Assembly: GCA_029216955.1 (NCBI GenBank)
Contig: JANAVB010009598.1
Span: 25,476,551 to 25,540,550 of the forward strand
DNA from: Iris pallida
Taxonomy: Eukaryota; Streptophyta; Magnoliopsida; Asparagales; Iridaceae
Length of the DNA: 64,000 bases
Direction: 5' to 3'
How positions within the stretch are numbered: position 1 is the first letter of the stretch; each line of letters starts with the position of its first letter. The notes below the pieces were generated by a model, which was not told where the DNA came from, did not search any database, and saw only the letters and a list, made by a program, of their open reading frames with translations. Below are positions 51,929 through 64,000 of this stretch, one piece after another. A program made the translations under genes and the position numbers.

Positions 51929-54900
51929 CATTTTTAGTGGTAGCCCATGCAGGTCCACAATCACAACTAGTGTGATTTGTAGTGGTACTCGAACTAGAGT
52001 ATCATTACAGCCTGTAGTAGGATGTAGGATAAGTTAAGGTACTCAATCACATTAGGAAAACTCTTATCAATTCTTGTTGTTAATTGTCTCCATTTGAAAA
52101 CAACTGTCCTTCTTGATGATTTCGTTTCTTTTTCAGTAATTGATTCCTTGTTCGATCTGTCTTCAAGATAGTTAAGGAGACACGATTTCATCTCTTCGGT
52201 CCATGCAGGACCATATTCGCATTAGTGCGATGTCATGGTAGTACGACAATTTAGTTGTATTACTACGAGCCTGCTACAGAGTATAGGAAGTAAGGTGTTA
52301 GAATGAGAGGATACTAAATCACTATTAGAATTTCCTGAGAGATTCCTGGGACGACCCTTGAGAATCTCATTATGAGCTTCGATTTAGATTTTCATTCCCT
52401 TACTTTAGTCCACCTTCCTTCCTTGATTCTTGCATCTTGTTTGAACTCTTTTCACCAATACCCTCACTTTCTTGTGCTTAATAAAGGTTAGGAAGATGGC
52501 TACACTTCTATATACTCATTGGTCAAACACATGGCTGGAAGGATTACATTAAGGAATTGGAATACACGGAGACTTTGACTAAGTTATAAGGGCATTTATT
52601 TAAATGGATGATTTAATGATTAGTAGTTTGTAAGTTGGGATATTACCAAGGAAATTTATCTTGAAGATTCTAAGTAGTAATCACCAGAGGATTATAAAAT
52701 TATATTTTGATACTGGAGAAAAATAGTTAGAATCTATATGTATCGATTTCAGGAATTGATGTGATTCATGAATTATTGGATTATGATTATACATCTTTGA
52801 ACGTATATAGATTGGTTTGATAAATGATAAAAAAAAGGGGGGTGGCAGTATGAACTATTAAATTGAGCCATACAAGTTACGATGTATATGTTTATTGAAT
52901 TTCAAATTTAAGTGGAAGCAATGATATTAAAATTTGGTTTAAAAGATTGGGAAGATATAAAAACAATTTTTCTTTTTGGAAAAAAAATCTCAAATTTGGA
53001 ATCGTGTCAATTGATTGAAGATTTAAAAATCTATTTAGATTTTGGTTTAAGAAGTAGTGATTATGTTTCAATGACTTGGAAAGAGAATTTATGGTTGATA
53101 AGTGCGTTAAAATACTGAGTTGTAATGCTATATTGTCGTGATATGCTGAGTGTCTATTTTGAGGATTATTTGAGACAAATTGGGAGTTTTTAAAGTTATG
53201 AAGTAATATAGAATTTTATGGATTCATGATTCATTAACTCTGGAGTTTAAAGTTGGATTGAAATGTTAAATTTTGGAAAGGTTAGTAGTAATGTGATAAA
53301 AGTTACTATGAGGTTTATGAAAAGGATTTAAATGTTAGTCGTGATTAGATTGGAAGGCTTAGAGTGAATACAAATTGAGGTAGTTATTTTGAAATTTCTT
53401 TTTAAAAGAATGTAATGGTAGGCCACCAAGGTAACCTTAATGAGATAGAAGTGTTCCACACTAATTGCCATATCACTCATGACTATGATAGTAGTATATA
53501 CTCCAGTGTTGTTAGTCGTCTACCAAACTATGGGATTGTATCTCAACCTTGACTTACTCAACCTTCCCTCAAATCTAGATCTTTTATTGTAACTTTCTAA
53601 CTATTTGTATTTGATCGTTCCTTAACAGTATTCGCCTTTAGAACTGTGTCCCTAAATTATGTCACTGGATTCTTAATTAAATTTATTTCATGCTTCAACT
53701 TGATTTCCTTTATTCTTGTATTAGTTGTCACCTCTTGAACCCTTACCATGATACTAAATTACTTTCTGACTTAAATTCGAGATCCAACCATGACTCAATT
53801 CTTTCGACCTGACATGTGATGGTGTCCTTCTTGTTTCCTTAAATGCTTAACCTTGTACCTTATCTTGATTGCTTGACCAGCTTAGTTGATGATCTTGGAC
53901 TATTTTTTTCTTCATCATTACCTCCCTTACTTATATTTGATTACCTTATGTTGCTAATTTATCCTTAGTTTTGCAAGCTTATCTCTTTTTCGAGCTTGAT
54001 CGTGACATATTTTATTGGGTCGACCCACTAACATATTGTCTAATCAGAACCGATGTATGATGGTCTGATCAACCTAGTGCACTTTGGTTCGCTTTCATAT
54101 ATTACTCTACGAGGATGAGACTCTAGGGCATATGTCTCATCCACGACAGTTTGGCAATTCTTCTTGAATTATTTTCGTCGTCTATGAATCACGTATTGTA
54201 CTCAATAGCATCGTCTTTGAACTCTCTTTGCTTTTGTCTTTCACTTATTTCAGAAAGACAAGGCACTGTACTTAATAGGTTAACCCATGGTATCACGTTT
54301 AGCTTTCTTATCAAAAGGAGGATATTGACTTATTTCTATATCCTTGCAGTATTCTTTAGGACTTCAATAGTGTTGAATTCTAAACCCTTGATCGCGACCA
54401 GTCGACTTGGTCATTCTCCTTATCATCCAATATTTGGAACCTTATTCAATTGAATTAATTCAATTGTGACATGGATTTCCAATCTTGGATACTCGTGCCT
54501 AGACTTCAATGACCTCATTCTCCATCTTGCCCAAACCTCGATTCATCCTGGATTGGATCAACTTAGACCATATCGAGACCAAAATTTCTTATAGAGATAT
54601 ATATATAGTGTGCTTGGACTTCAATGTTATTGACAGCCGTGCTTTAAACTTTCGATTTTGATCATCTTTAGAATATTAACGCTTTATGGTTAATTTCATT
54701 TTTTTATCACCAGTTTTTATATAGGATGATAGAATGCCTTACAGCCCGATGATTTGTTATTTTTTCTTATCTTTTCCAGAATGGCACCCATGACCAGAGT
54801 TTGTCCCCAATGCACAGCTGTAATTTCGGATGAGACCGAGATTGTACTTTCCCCTTTTTTTGCTCAGGAGGTGTTAGCAGCCTCACCGTAGAATTTCCCT

Positions 54901-55685
54901 CATCTCCTATCCTTCAGGAGAGGACTACAGTTCAGTCGGAGACTGAGGGCCTTCCTTTTCCTATTGGAGTGGTACCCCATGCCATTCCTGATGGAGCTCA
55001 TATTTAGAGACTTCTTCAGGATGTGTAGGAGGTGCAGAGACTTCAGGCTGAGCTTATGAGAGAGCAGAGTCTCAGTTTTCAACTGTTGTGGGATTACATG
55101 CATTCAAGGAGAGAGCCTAGTCCCAAGAGAGCGAGGATCAGTTTATACCCAGAGCCTCAGGAGTACCCAGGCTTTCAGCCTAGACCAGCCTATCCAGCTC
55201 AGATTCCTGTCCAGCAGAGACCAGTTGAGTGGGTGCCTACCTGTACTTTCTGTAAGAAGCTTGGACACGTATAGAAGGACTGTAGGAAGAGACTAGGATT
55301 ATGCCTATTTTGTGGGTCAGCTGCACACAAGATACGAGACTGTCCTACTACACTTGCCCCTAGTCGAGGCCTACCTCCAAGAGGGAGTTCCAGCTACCAG
55401 ACCTAGTAGAGGTGAGTTCTTGACCCATACCTTATCCTATCTTGATGATTACTGTACCCTACCATAATGTTTGTATGCTTGATATCTTATGACTACTTTT
55501 GATCTAGTATGACTTTAGTGGCTAGATGAGACCCCAGACTGATTACCTGCCATAATCATGTATGATATCTTTCCAACTGAATGATTTAGATAAGTTTCTT
55601 AAGACCATAATTGTTGGGGATTTGACCTAGAAGGAGTAGGATCATTTTAATTTTGAGGATGAAATTATTTTAAGGAGGGTAGATT
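51929..55685 (+). mobile_element. Internal region I3 of the array
   Basis: 3757 bp, nearest to I2. It is non-coding except for the gag remnant at 54781-55406. A 68-codon frame at 52912-53118 is also largely readable in I1 and I2 but has no recognised domain. Confidence 0.75.
54781..55406 (+). pseudogene. gag: gag 3' remnant in I3
   Basis: It starts MAPMTRVCPQCTAVIS. It shares the two TAG stops of I1 and I2. It has in addition a private TAG (ASP-stop-NFP) and a one-base loss near 54900. From 55032 to 55274 the frame is open through the first half of the knuckle CTFCKKLGHV. The second knuckle is intact. Confidence 0.72.
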
Positions 55686-57845
55686 TGTCACACTTACTTT
55701 TCAATTTAATGGATATTTTAGTGATTGTAATTTATTTAAATTTTTATGATTCTTATTTTTAATTTTTATCTATTTATTAATTAGATTGATTTCAGTGTGA
55801 TTTGTTTGGTTGCAGACTGGTGACTTGGTAGTATAAGTGGTTTGACCTTAGCCAACCATAACCTAGAACCTTAATGCTATATTAGAAATTAGATTTATTA
55901 TCATTAGAATTACTTTAGATTTTATTAGTAAATTTTTAGAGTGATTAATTGATTTTTGCCATTTTTGACCTTTGTGTGATTTCCTGAATATGTTGACTCT
56001 TGTTTGTGCTAGCAACTGGTTTAACCTTAGTGGACTTGTATAGGTGCCTAACCATGCATTAGAATTTTTATTTTTATTTTTTGAATTTAATTTGTGTATT
56101 AGAATATATTTAAGGCTTTTAATTATTTAATTAGCCTTTTTGCATGTAGGCCTTTGAGCTTTTTGACTTGGGCCCATTTCTACTTGAGAAAGAGTTGGAC
56201 CAAGTGAAAACCTAACCCTAGAGAACCCCCCTTGGCTGCCCAACAGTAGTACCCCCTCCCATTGTTGCATTCACTTGTAGTTTGTAGCCTCCACCAAGAA
56301 ACCCTAAGAGATCCAACTCTCCAAAACACTTTTTTCCTTCATCCGGAGTCTGTTTCTTCCCAGACAAATTCTGTTGCGCTCGTCGAGGAGAGGAGGATCT
56401 GCTGGACCATTTCTGGAGTGGAGACGGAAGGTTTTGTAGGAGGAAAATCGGCCGACACGACAACCGAGGAGCCCCGATCATTGAGTTTTGACACTCAATA
56501 GGTAAAACCCTAATCTACCAATGAAAATCTAGTTTTTTTATTTATTTTTGCATCCATATCGGTGCCCTAGACTTGCCTATGAAATTTGGTAGGATTTCGA
56601 CTCCGTTTGATGGAGGTATCGAGCCCGTGTCGGTCCCTTTATTATCTAAACTCCGTTTGATAGAGGTATCGAGCCCGTGTTCGACAAAATGCCGCTTAGG
56701 ATTGAAAGTTGCTGTTTTTTGATTCTGACTCCATGGATGTTTAGATAATATCATTTCAATAAACTTTCGTGAAGACGGATTGGAAATCAATGACTTTTCA
56801 GCGACGTTTAGGACACGGACACGCGTGCACGAGATCCCGTGCACGGTCTCGTACACGTCCTGTATTCTGTGCGTTATAACTCGACGCACAGAGCTTCATC
56901 TTGTGTGCAATTTTATGAGCACGTAGGGGCAACCACTGCCCACATGTCCGTAAAATTTCATGACGTTTTGTCGAGCGAGCGCGGAGAAATCGCGCGTGCA
57001 CTGGTCAGCCACACTGTGCACTCGAGATGATTATTGTCGCGAAAACGGACTTCATGTGCACACACGACGCAGCAAAGACACGTTCCAGGACCCGGGACAT
57101 GTCGACCTATACCTAGACGACCCGTAGGACGAAACCGCGAGGACGGAACCGCGTGCACGAGGGCGTACGGGAGCGCGCGCGCGCGCAGCAGATCGCGCAG
57201 GTGCGTGGGTCTGTGTGCACTATTTCGGGCATCGTGTCGCCATATCATTGTGTCCTAGACCTACCCCAGGACCCCCCCAGCTACGTGCACAAGCACGTGA
57301 CGTTTCGTTGCATGTGCGGCGCTCAAACGAGCGAGAATGCACGCGTACCACGCAGTATCGGGAAATTCCGATATGCGTTCTGTGGACACGACACGGACAC
57401 GATTTCGAACCCGAGACCAGTGTGTATGCCGAGTTTCGCAGATTGATTTGGTGTATTTTGCGTTTTAATTCGTTTTGTCAAAATTGAGTTTTTTGGGTTC
57501 AAAGTTTTGAATATAAATGTGATTTTTCGATCCTTGACTTTTTAGTCCGTATTTTCTAAATTGTTAGCTTATATATGATAATTAGAACTTGCGAGAAGTG
57601 ATCTGCGGAATCATCACCTATTTGTTTGCCTTTTTCCAAGCATAATCGGATTTTCATTGAATTGGATAAATTGAGATTTATATGATATTTCGATTTTTGA
57701 GTTAAATACGATATTTTGATTTCCAACTTCTTAGGTTACAAAATCTGAGTTTTCAGGACATATATGAGGTTTCGGATTTGTGGGAACCAACTTTTGGTTT
57801 TGTTTCATAATTTTCCATCAATTATGAGTATATATGCTTTTCTAT

Positions 57846-57852
57846 ATATAGC

Positions 57853-57917
<65 letters not shown>

Positions 57918-57932
57918 CAGATTTGGATTCAC

Positions 57933-57995
<63 letters not shown>

Positions 57996-58009
57996 CAGAT
58001 TTGGATTCA

Positions 58010-58087
<78 letters not shown>
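57846..58087. repeat. Composite (TA)n / phrase / poly-A repeat in LTR4
   Basis: Two copies of TCCAGATTTGGATTCACTAAA (about 57915 and 57994) are embedded in TA tracts. The second runs into a 34-base A tract and more TA. The source phrase stands alone at about 58152. LTR1-3 have only the single source copy. Confidence 0.9.
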
Positions 58088-58091
<4 letters not shown>

Positions 58092-58206
58092 CCCGTTGAA
58101 AACCCATTGCTAATACATACATGTTGAGAATGGGTCGAGATGGTTTAATTCCAGATTTGGATTCACTAAACCTATTTCAAAAACCATTGGTATTACTTTC
58201 CTTTTA

Positions 58207-58316
<110 letters not shown>

Positions 58317-59599
58317 TCTTGATTGTATATATATGTATATAATAGTATATTAATTTGGGATATATCATGATTGTGTTTGCTATTTTAATCTCAAAATTTA
58401 CCTCATTTCAGTAAGCACCAATACACACCCACGCACACATCATTTTTTGTTAGATTTGGGTTTTGTTGTATTGTATATACATATGTGTGTATATACCTAT
58501 ATGTATATATATATTTAAACTTGTTAATTATCTTAGAATAGATTGTAGTTGTGTACATGACTATAGGAGCCCTAGGACAGATTTGGTTTGTCATCTCCAG
58601 CTTAGTTTAGTCGAATTGGCCGACAAGTTGACCAAATTGACAAAAGTCAACTTTGGGTCAAACTTGGTCCAATTCAACTCAAACGAACTCCGAATGACCT
58701 GAAATTTTGTGTATGACCTAGAAATTAGTAGACGGATCAGTTGACCCAGGTTTGACCAGCATTGACCAGGTTTGACCAGTATTGACCAGGTTTGACCAGA
58801 GTTGACAGAGGGTTGACTTTGACCAAAATGGACCTAGAAGCATGTAGTCTTGCATGATAGCTATTTCTTTTGATATTGTGGACTTGGTTGTGACCTGTGT
58901 GTATTTTAAATAGGTTTACATTGCCCTAGTTTAGTTACACCTCATCATCATCAGTTCGATTTGTCAGGCGAGTACATTCTCTGATCTTTTCATACTTCTT
59001 TGGATATGTTCTCTTGTTATAGACTAGTATACTTGATGCTGACACGATGTTCACACGGATTAGTACCCTCTGGATCTTTTCATGCAATGTTATCCTCTCG
59101 GATATATCGAGTATGTCATGTTCATGTACTTTATCACGACCATCATGTACTCCATGTATTCATATTTATCCATGTGCACTCATATGTTATTCTTGTACAC
59201 TCATGACCATATGAGCTCCATGTATACAGTAGTTGTTATCCATGTGCAATAACATAACATGCATTGATCCTTGTGTATTGATTGGGGGCAGAAAGAGTGT
59301 AGTTGGTTATGTGATCATTATCCCCAGTAGTTGTTATCCATGTGCACTCCTTAGCTGTATCCATGTGCAACCCAAGCCGTTTATATAACTAATTCATGCT
59401 CTGATTCACGTAGAAGGTTATATTTCTCTATTATCATATTATATCTCATTTTATAGTCTCTCTTTCTTGTTGATTTCCTTTACAGCGATTCATGTATAGT
59501 TTTCTATAGCTTGCTTTATATGTCCATTCCTGCTATGAACTGTTATGAGAGATATGTGCTCGTTCCGTCCTGACTGGGCATGTTAAAATTTTTACAGGT

Positions 59600-59707
59600 A
59601 TTGATGAGGAGTACTGCCCTACTTATTATGGCATTGGCTTAGATGACACTGGCGACGTGGACCCTCAGGAGGAACCTACAGTCGTCGAGGACTTGCCTAT
59701 AGTCTAG
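59600..59707 (+). other. Short acidic reading frame in LTR4 (intact copy)
   Basis: A 35-codon frame (IDEEYCPTYYGIGLDDTGDV...) follows an acceptor-like tract TTAAAATTTTTACAG and ends at TAG. Copies in LTR1 (35767), LTR2 (43699) and LTR3 (51526) carry TAG where this one has CAG (Gln 23). A related frame lies at 5094-5172 in the minus-strand family. It has no ATG of its own, so if used it would be a spliced exon. Confidence 0.4.
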
Positions 59708-60003
59708 CTGAGACTTAGTACTTTATTTGTATTTTCTGTTTGAGACCTTATGAGTTGTACTTTTGTACTTGAGATTTATTCTGGTGGTTTACACCTAGAC
59801 TTTTATCTGGACCCTCTTGTGATTCTTTCTCCTATTCCATCTTAGTATTGTGATTGAGTTACTTACTATTACTCTCCATTCGGAGTTTATTTTAGACTGT
59901 ATTAGATACTGTGACTCAGGACAGCGTTCTACCGCCGACACCTGCGGCGTAGGCTGGGCGTTCGTTACTTCTCGTGCCCTTACACTGGGTGCGGGTCGTG
60001 ACA

Positions 60004-60008
60004 CATCT
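60004..60008 (+). other. Target-site duplication of the long-LTR array, right copy (CATCT)
   Basis: It follows the last LTR end GTGACA and pairs with 32309-32313. Confidence 0.85.
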
Positions 60009-61515
60009 CGTCAATAGAATGTGCTCGAGCAAACAAATTTATTTCGGAAGGACGTGAGGGAACGAGAAGCAAACTCTCTCCTTGCCACTATTTATAGGCC
60101 GGGCAAATCAAACCCATGAGCCAAGTGGCGGGCTCTCCGAATCCCGTGTAATGAATTTGCATTTATAGTGATGAACCTAACGCTTCGAATTCAGCCAAGT
60201 TAAAAATGGCTATTTAAAGCACTCGAAAAACGCAACCGTCGGACCAATAAAGACACGTCATGTAAACGGATGCGCCGGCCAGACACCATGCATCCTGCAG
60301 ACGTGCCTGTTCCAAAGTGCCCCGTAAGGATGCGCTCAACAAAGCACAGATCCATGCGTCCTGGACCCATACGACCATTTTGGCTCGTCACCCATCAAGC
60401 AATTAATGCTCAAGTGATAGAGTTGGCAGCACGTCCCCCCGAGGATTGAACACTTAGCAGCTTTTTCAGAAGACGAAGCGTCGCTGGCGTCAATATCATC
60501 ATTACTTTCCTCCGGCGGTTACAAGCCACGTGGCTGCCCTACCCTTTTGCATGCACCTCCGCAGCAATGCGCCCAAATCTCTACATGCGCATCAAAAGCC
60601 ATGCGCCTCAGACTTTTCTCTAATCTCTAAAGACAGAGGTCAAGTCACTACTGAAGCCCCGCATGCACCTCAAAAGCCATGTGCCCAGACTGGTTCGTGA
60701 CTCCTAAAGGTTACAGGCCAAAGTCTACTCATGTGCCCAATCTTAGGCGCATCCTGTCAGATTACTCTCCACAAAATTTGAGATCTTTGAGCTACGGATA
60801 CACGCCACGTGTCTTTTGACTCAGTTCAGCCGATGAAGGGGTACTAATCATCCAAGATCTCTGCAACCGAAAGATCTTCTCCATTGCTAAGTGTCAGCTC
60901 TGCCGTAGCCCGTAAATGCAACAAGAAGAGTTAAACTCCTCAATCTGAGCGCATCGCCCATGCACCTCCATCAGCAATTACCACGTGGCATCCCCACAAA
61001 CAGGCGCATCCTACATATGCACATATGAGCAGCCAACCTACTGCTTATAAATAGAAGGATCATCCCCTCTCACACACACACAAAGATACACAGAGACTGT
61101 CAGAGATCAAGACACACAGTCAACCAAAGCATCAAAGTTTACTTCCAGAGATCGGAAGAGACACTCAACATCTTTACCCTCTTCGTAAGCTCCAGCACCC
61201 AGAGCAACTCAGACCTTCAGAAAACCGAGAACCGTCGTCAGATCGTCAACGGAGTCAACGTATTACCACTCGCTCTATTGGCAGAAAGGACCCAGATAAA
61301 CAAAAGTGTACTCCTGGGACTACATCTAAGTCCTACATTATAGCACTGTTCTGTTTGTATTGAAATTGCATCAAAAGATTTTAATGGCAAACATCAAGTA
61401 GCCAAGATAAGGAAATCTGAGTTTTCAAAGCTTTGTACTTGTATTCCTATCAAGTTTATCAATAAAAGAAGTATTTCCATTTCAAATCTCTATATCCAAT
61501 ATTTGGTTTTCTGTA
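60009..61515 (+). repeat. Tat-type LTR, right part
   Basis: It continues the sequence interrupted at 32313. Like 31.4-32.3 kb it is full of ATGCGCC/GCGCATC phrases. It holds a plus-strand TATA box at 61046-61054 followed by a CA-rich start region, and a minus-strand TATA-like CTATAAATAG near 60088-60097. I cannot fix its 3' end; about 61515 is where text resembling a chromovirus LTR begins. No gene is seen. Confidence 0.5.
61046..61054 (+). promoter_or_regulatory. LTR TATA box
   Basis: TATAAATAG is followed about 25-35 bp later by CTCACACACACACAAAG, a plausible start region. It would be the Tat LTR promoter. Confidence 0.5.
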
Positions 61516-61681
61516 ATAAATTGGTGCGTGCGTGTGTTTTGCTTGACTAGTTGTTTTGTGCAAGTACTTGGCCTTGTGCAAGCACAACTTAGGCTTGCAC
61601 AACATCACGCCTTAGCGAGGATGAACGATTCTGCAGGGATCCAAGCAAGACAGACTACCCTAGCGGGATCGGGGCGTGACA
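61516..61681 (+). repeat. 3' end of a chromovirus-like LTR
   Basis: The end GCGGGATCGGGGCGTGACA is typical of Tekay/Del-type LTRs and is followed by a primer site. No matching LTR start is found upstream, so the LTR is 5'-truncated. Confidence 0.5.
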
Positions 61682-61684
61682 AAG

Positions 61685-61695
61685 TGGTATCAGAG
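61685..61695 (+). other. Primer-binding site (tRNA-iMet) of the chromovirus-like element
   Basis: TGGTATCAGAG lies 3 bp after the LTR end. The following bases (TACGA) depart from the iMet complement. Confidence 0.6.
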
Positions 61696-61863
61696 TACGA
61701 TTTTACGTCCTTGGCCTCTTACAAATATCGTTTTCGAAAAAGTATATAAAGTATTTTGATGGCTTTCAAAGGTCCCGATTTTGAGTTACGAAAACCAATG
61801 CCCCATACAATAAGTCTATAATATTTTATGAGACTGACAGAAGTTATACTTTTTTGTAGAAAA

Positions 61864-63110
61864 ATGGCTCCTCCTCGACCATCTGGCTCAACCGATCCGA
61901 TAGAGCGGATCATGACCATGATGGAACTACAGAGGAAGGATAATGAGGAGCGTGGTCAGATACAACAGGCATGACTGGAGGCCCAACAGAAGTAGTTAGA
62001 TGCCTTGACCTTGTAACTGCGCTAGCAACAAATCGAGATACCACCGAAGCGACCAAACCAACGGAAACACCCGAGATTGATCCCGTGGATGGTGACGAAC
62101 CCCAGCCGGTGCAAAGGCACTCTTACTTTAAGCCAAAGGACTTCTTGGATGTGAAACCTCCGTAATTTGAGGGTAGGACATCACCAGATAAGGTGGTGGA
62201 CTGGATCGATAAAATAGAAAGTCTGTTCACATTCGTAGGAGTTTCGAGTAGCAAGAAGGTAAAGTGTGCCGCTCTGCTACTACGTCTGCGAGCAAAAGAC
62301 TAGTGGAAAGCGAAGAAGCCGATGCTGCTCGCAACGGCTAGGAATGTTAAGATTTCATGGGCCTCGTTAAAGAAGGCATTTCTGGATCAATATCTACCTC
62401 TAGCCATGAGTAAGAAAATGGAGAATGACTTCATCACTCTAAAACAAGAAAATATGTCCGTGGATGACTATGAATCTGAATTTGCTAAGCTGGCAAATTT
62501 TGCTGCTCTTATGGTACCAACAGAGCAGGCTCGTATAGATCGTTTCGTTGAAGGTCTGAATGATGACATTCAGTTGAGTGTGCTGAACCGAGAATGTGAG
62601 TCATATTCTCAGACCTTTGAGGCGGCGCTGCAGGTGGAACAGTTTTGCCTGAAGAAGGTGTCAACTAAAATACAGTACGGTCAGAATCAGCCCGCTAAGA
62701 GATATCATGATAGAGAGAAAAAGACTGACGGGGAACAAACAATAAGCCAGTATGCACCTTTTACAGTCGACGAGGGCATGTGAAGGAAGATTGTCGCTAT
62801 ATAAACGGTCTGAATTACAGTTACTGTGGCAAAAGTGGGCACATTAAGAAGGACTATCGTGCCACTAATAATACTTGTTTTGGTTGTGGCCAACAGGGTC
62901 ATCTATCAGAAATTGTCCGAAAAAGAATAAAACTGCTCAAAATCGTAATGACGCTGAAGAGGGTAGGCCACTGAGGGACCCACCGCAGATCAGAGACAAT
63001 CTGCACAACCAGCAGCTGCGAACTAATGCTCGTGTCTTTAACCTATCCACCTTACTTGATCATGAATACAATACTAGTGGAGGTGAGCTTGTTTCTTAAG
63101 TTTTGAGGAC
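61864..63110 (+). pseudogene. gag: Chromovirus-type gag, decayed and truncated
   Basis: The ATG at 61864 (MAPPRPSGSTDPIERIMTMM) is followed by several stops. A frameshift leads to the core retrotransposon Gag at 62322-62783 (WASLKKAFLDQYLPLAMSKK, MSVDDYESEFAKLANFAALM, RFVEGLNDDI). Three decayed zinc knuckles follow: CTFYSRRGHVKEDC, YSYCGKSGHIKKDY and CFGCGQQGHLSE. The text becomes unrecognisable after NLSTLLDHEYNTSG (about 63085), before the protease. It is the start of an element whose rest is missing. Confidence 0.8.
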
Positions 63111-64000
63111 AACTTTTTCTCAGTAGGTTATTATGTAGTGCCCCGCTCCTCGCGGTCCACTATGTAATACCTGCGGCTTGTTGACTCAGTCTTGAACTGA
63201 GTATTTGGAAAAACCTTTGCCGGTATCGATTGATCACGGATGAAATACAATGAACCTTTCCAATTGATGGATTGGCTTCTATAAAATGAATCCAAGAGTT
63301 TTGTTGGATTTTTTTCGCTGCTTGGTTTTGATGAATGCATTTTCGTATTGGTTTTCGATGATTGGTTTTCATTGTTTGCTTTCATCACATTTCAATTCAT
63401 TCCGATTCTTGAGAGAAAGAGACCGAAGTATGCTAATCAACTGTGGTGCTAATATAGGACACATAAACTATTCGTGAACAGCACATGAAGTCCCTCATTC
63501 TCTCAACTAAGATTTATCTCGGTGAGTTGTTTCAACCGAATAAACATTGATCTATACACCTAATGAAAAAAATGATCTCTAGTCTACTCTGTTGTCTCGT
63601 TCCTATGATCAACGATACCACAACAACAAAAGATAAGAGAAAATACTTGAATTGAATCAAATGCAAGATCATATATTGCTACTCTATCTACTCCATAAGA
63701 ATGATCATCTGTTCGGTTACTAAGTATGCTTGAAAAATATAGACATGTACAAACAAACTTGTACGTATTGAGATGAACAAGAAGGCACGAAATAAACGTG
63801 TCGAATATCTGTGCATAAGTCTAAATCTGTCTCATCTGATAGAACTGCTAGAGCATGCATATGGTCTCGGACAACTTGTTAACAAGAAAATATTTGTCTC
63901 TCGGGTGGTATCTGGGGGCACCTGGAACCGTTCGGCCTAGAAGAGATTAGGGCCTCTATATGAAAATGGTAGTCGATATCTAAGTCCTTAGCGATGAGCT
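63111..64000. other. No recognised feature
   Basis: About 890 bp follow the gag break. The 85-codon minus-strand frame at 63131-63388 has no domain I can name. I see no LTR boundary, TATA box with a following gene, or repeat. Confidence 0.5.

Noticed and set aside
63131..63388. Possible organelle-derived gene on the minus strand near the right edge
   Set aside because: The residue pattern was suggestive, but I could not match it to any plastid or mitochondrial protein I can name.

Overview
This is plant nuclear repeat DNA, almost certainly from a flowering plant. It holds nested LTR retrotransposons of several Ty3/Gypsy types and one Ty1/Copia element, an integrated plant pararetrovirus (Caulimoviridae), long (TA)n tracts and plant-type tRNA-iMet primer sites. 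I found no host housekeeping gene, rRNA, tRNA gene or CRISPR array. Nothing in the sequence fixes the species.

Layout. (1) 1-7631 and 23761-25365 belong to one minus-strand Gypsy-like element with LTRs of about 4.5 kb and an internal region of only about 1.27 kb. Its upstream LTR (4710-7631 plus 23761-25365) is split by an insertion. Its downstream LTR (1-3440) runs off the window. (2) The insertion, 7632-23760, is a near-complete pararetrovirus genome of about 8.3 kb on the minus strand. Its gene order is coiled-coil protein, coat protein with CCHC knuckle, a dUTPase-like domain, movement protein, a small acidic protein, protease, reverse transcriptase/RNase H, a last ORF, then small acidic ORFs, promoter and primer-binding site. 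It carries stops and frameshifts. (3) A Copia element (8579-16400, plus strand, LTRs 1268 and 1270 bp, AGGGG target duplication) sits inside the viral last ORF. (4) 25366-32313 and 60009 to about 61515 are the 3' part of a Tat-lineage Gypsy element on the plus strand. It has an integrase C-terminus, then a spliced antisense gene (26573-31244) of plant-mobile-domain type with its own TATA box and a 47-bp tandem repeat in its first intron, then a polypurine tract and LTR.

(5) 32314-60003 is a tandem array of one non-autonomous, LARD-like element: LTR-I-LTR-I-LTR-I-LTR, with four LTRs of 3.9-4.3 kb and three internal regions of about 3.76 kb. The whole array is flanked by one 5-bp duplication (CATCT). 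Each internal region keeps only a decayed gag 3' end with two zinc knuckles and no pol. Shared variants pair LTR1 with LTR4, LTR2 with LTR3, and I2 with I3. This fits stepwise unequal crossing-over inside one inserted element. (6) 61516-63110 is the 3' end of a chromovirus-like LTR, its primer site and a decayed gag. 63111-64000 shows nothing I can name.

Inferred order of events: the Tat element first; then the minus-strand long-LTR element into its integrase gene; then the virus into that element's LTR; then Copia into the virus. The tandem-LTR element separately entered the Tat LTR. The most unusual items are the viral dUTPase-like domain between coat and movement proteins, the viral ends at the primer site, the antisense spliced gene, and the four-LTR array.
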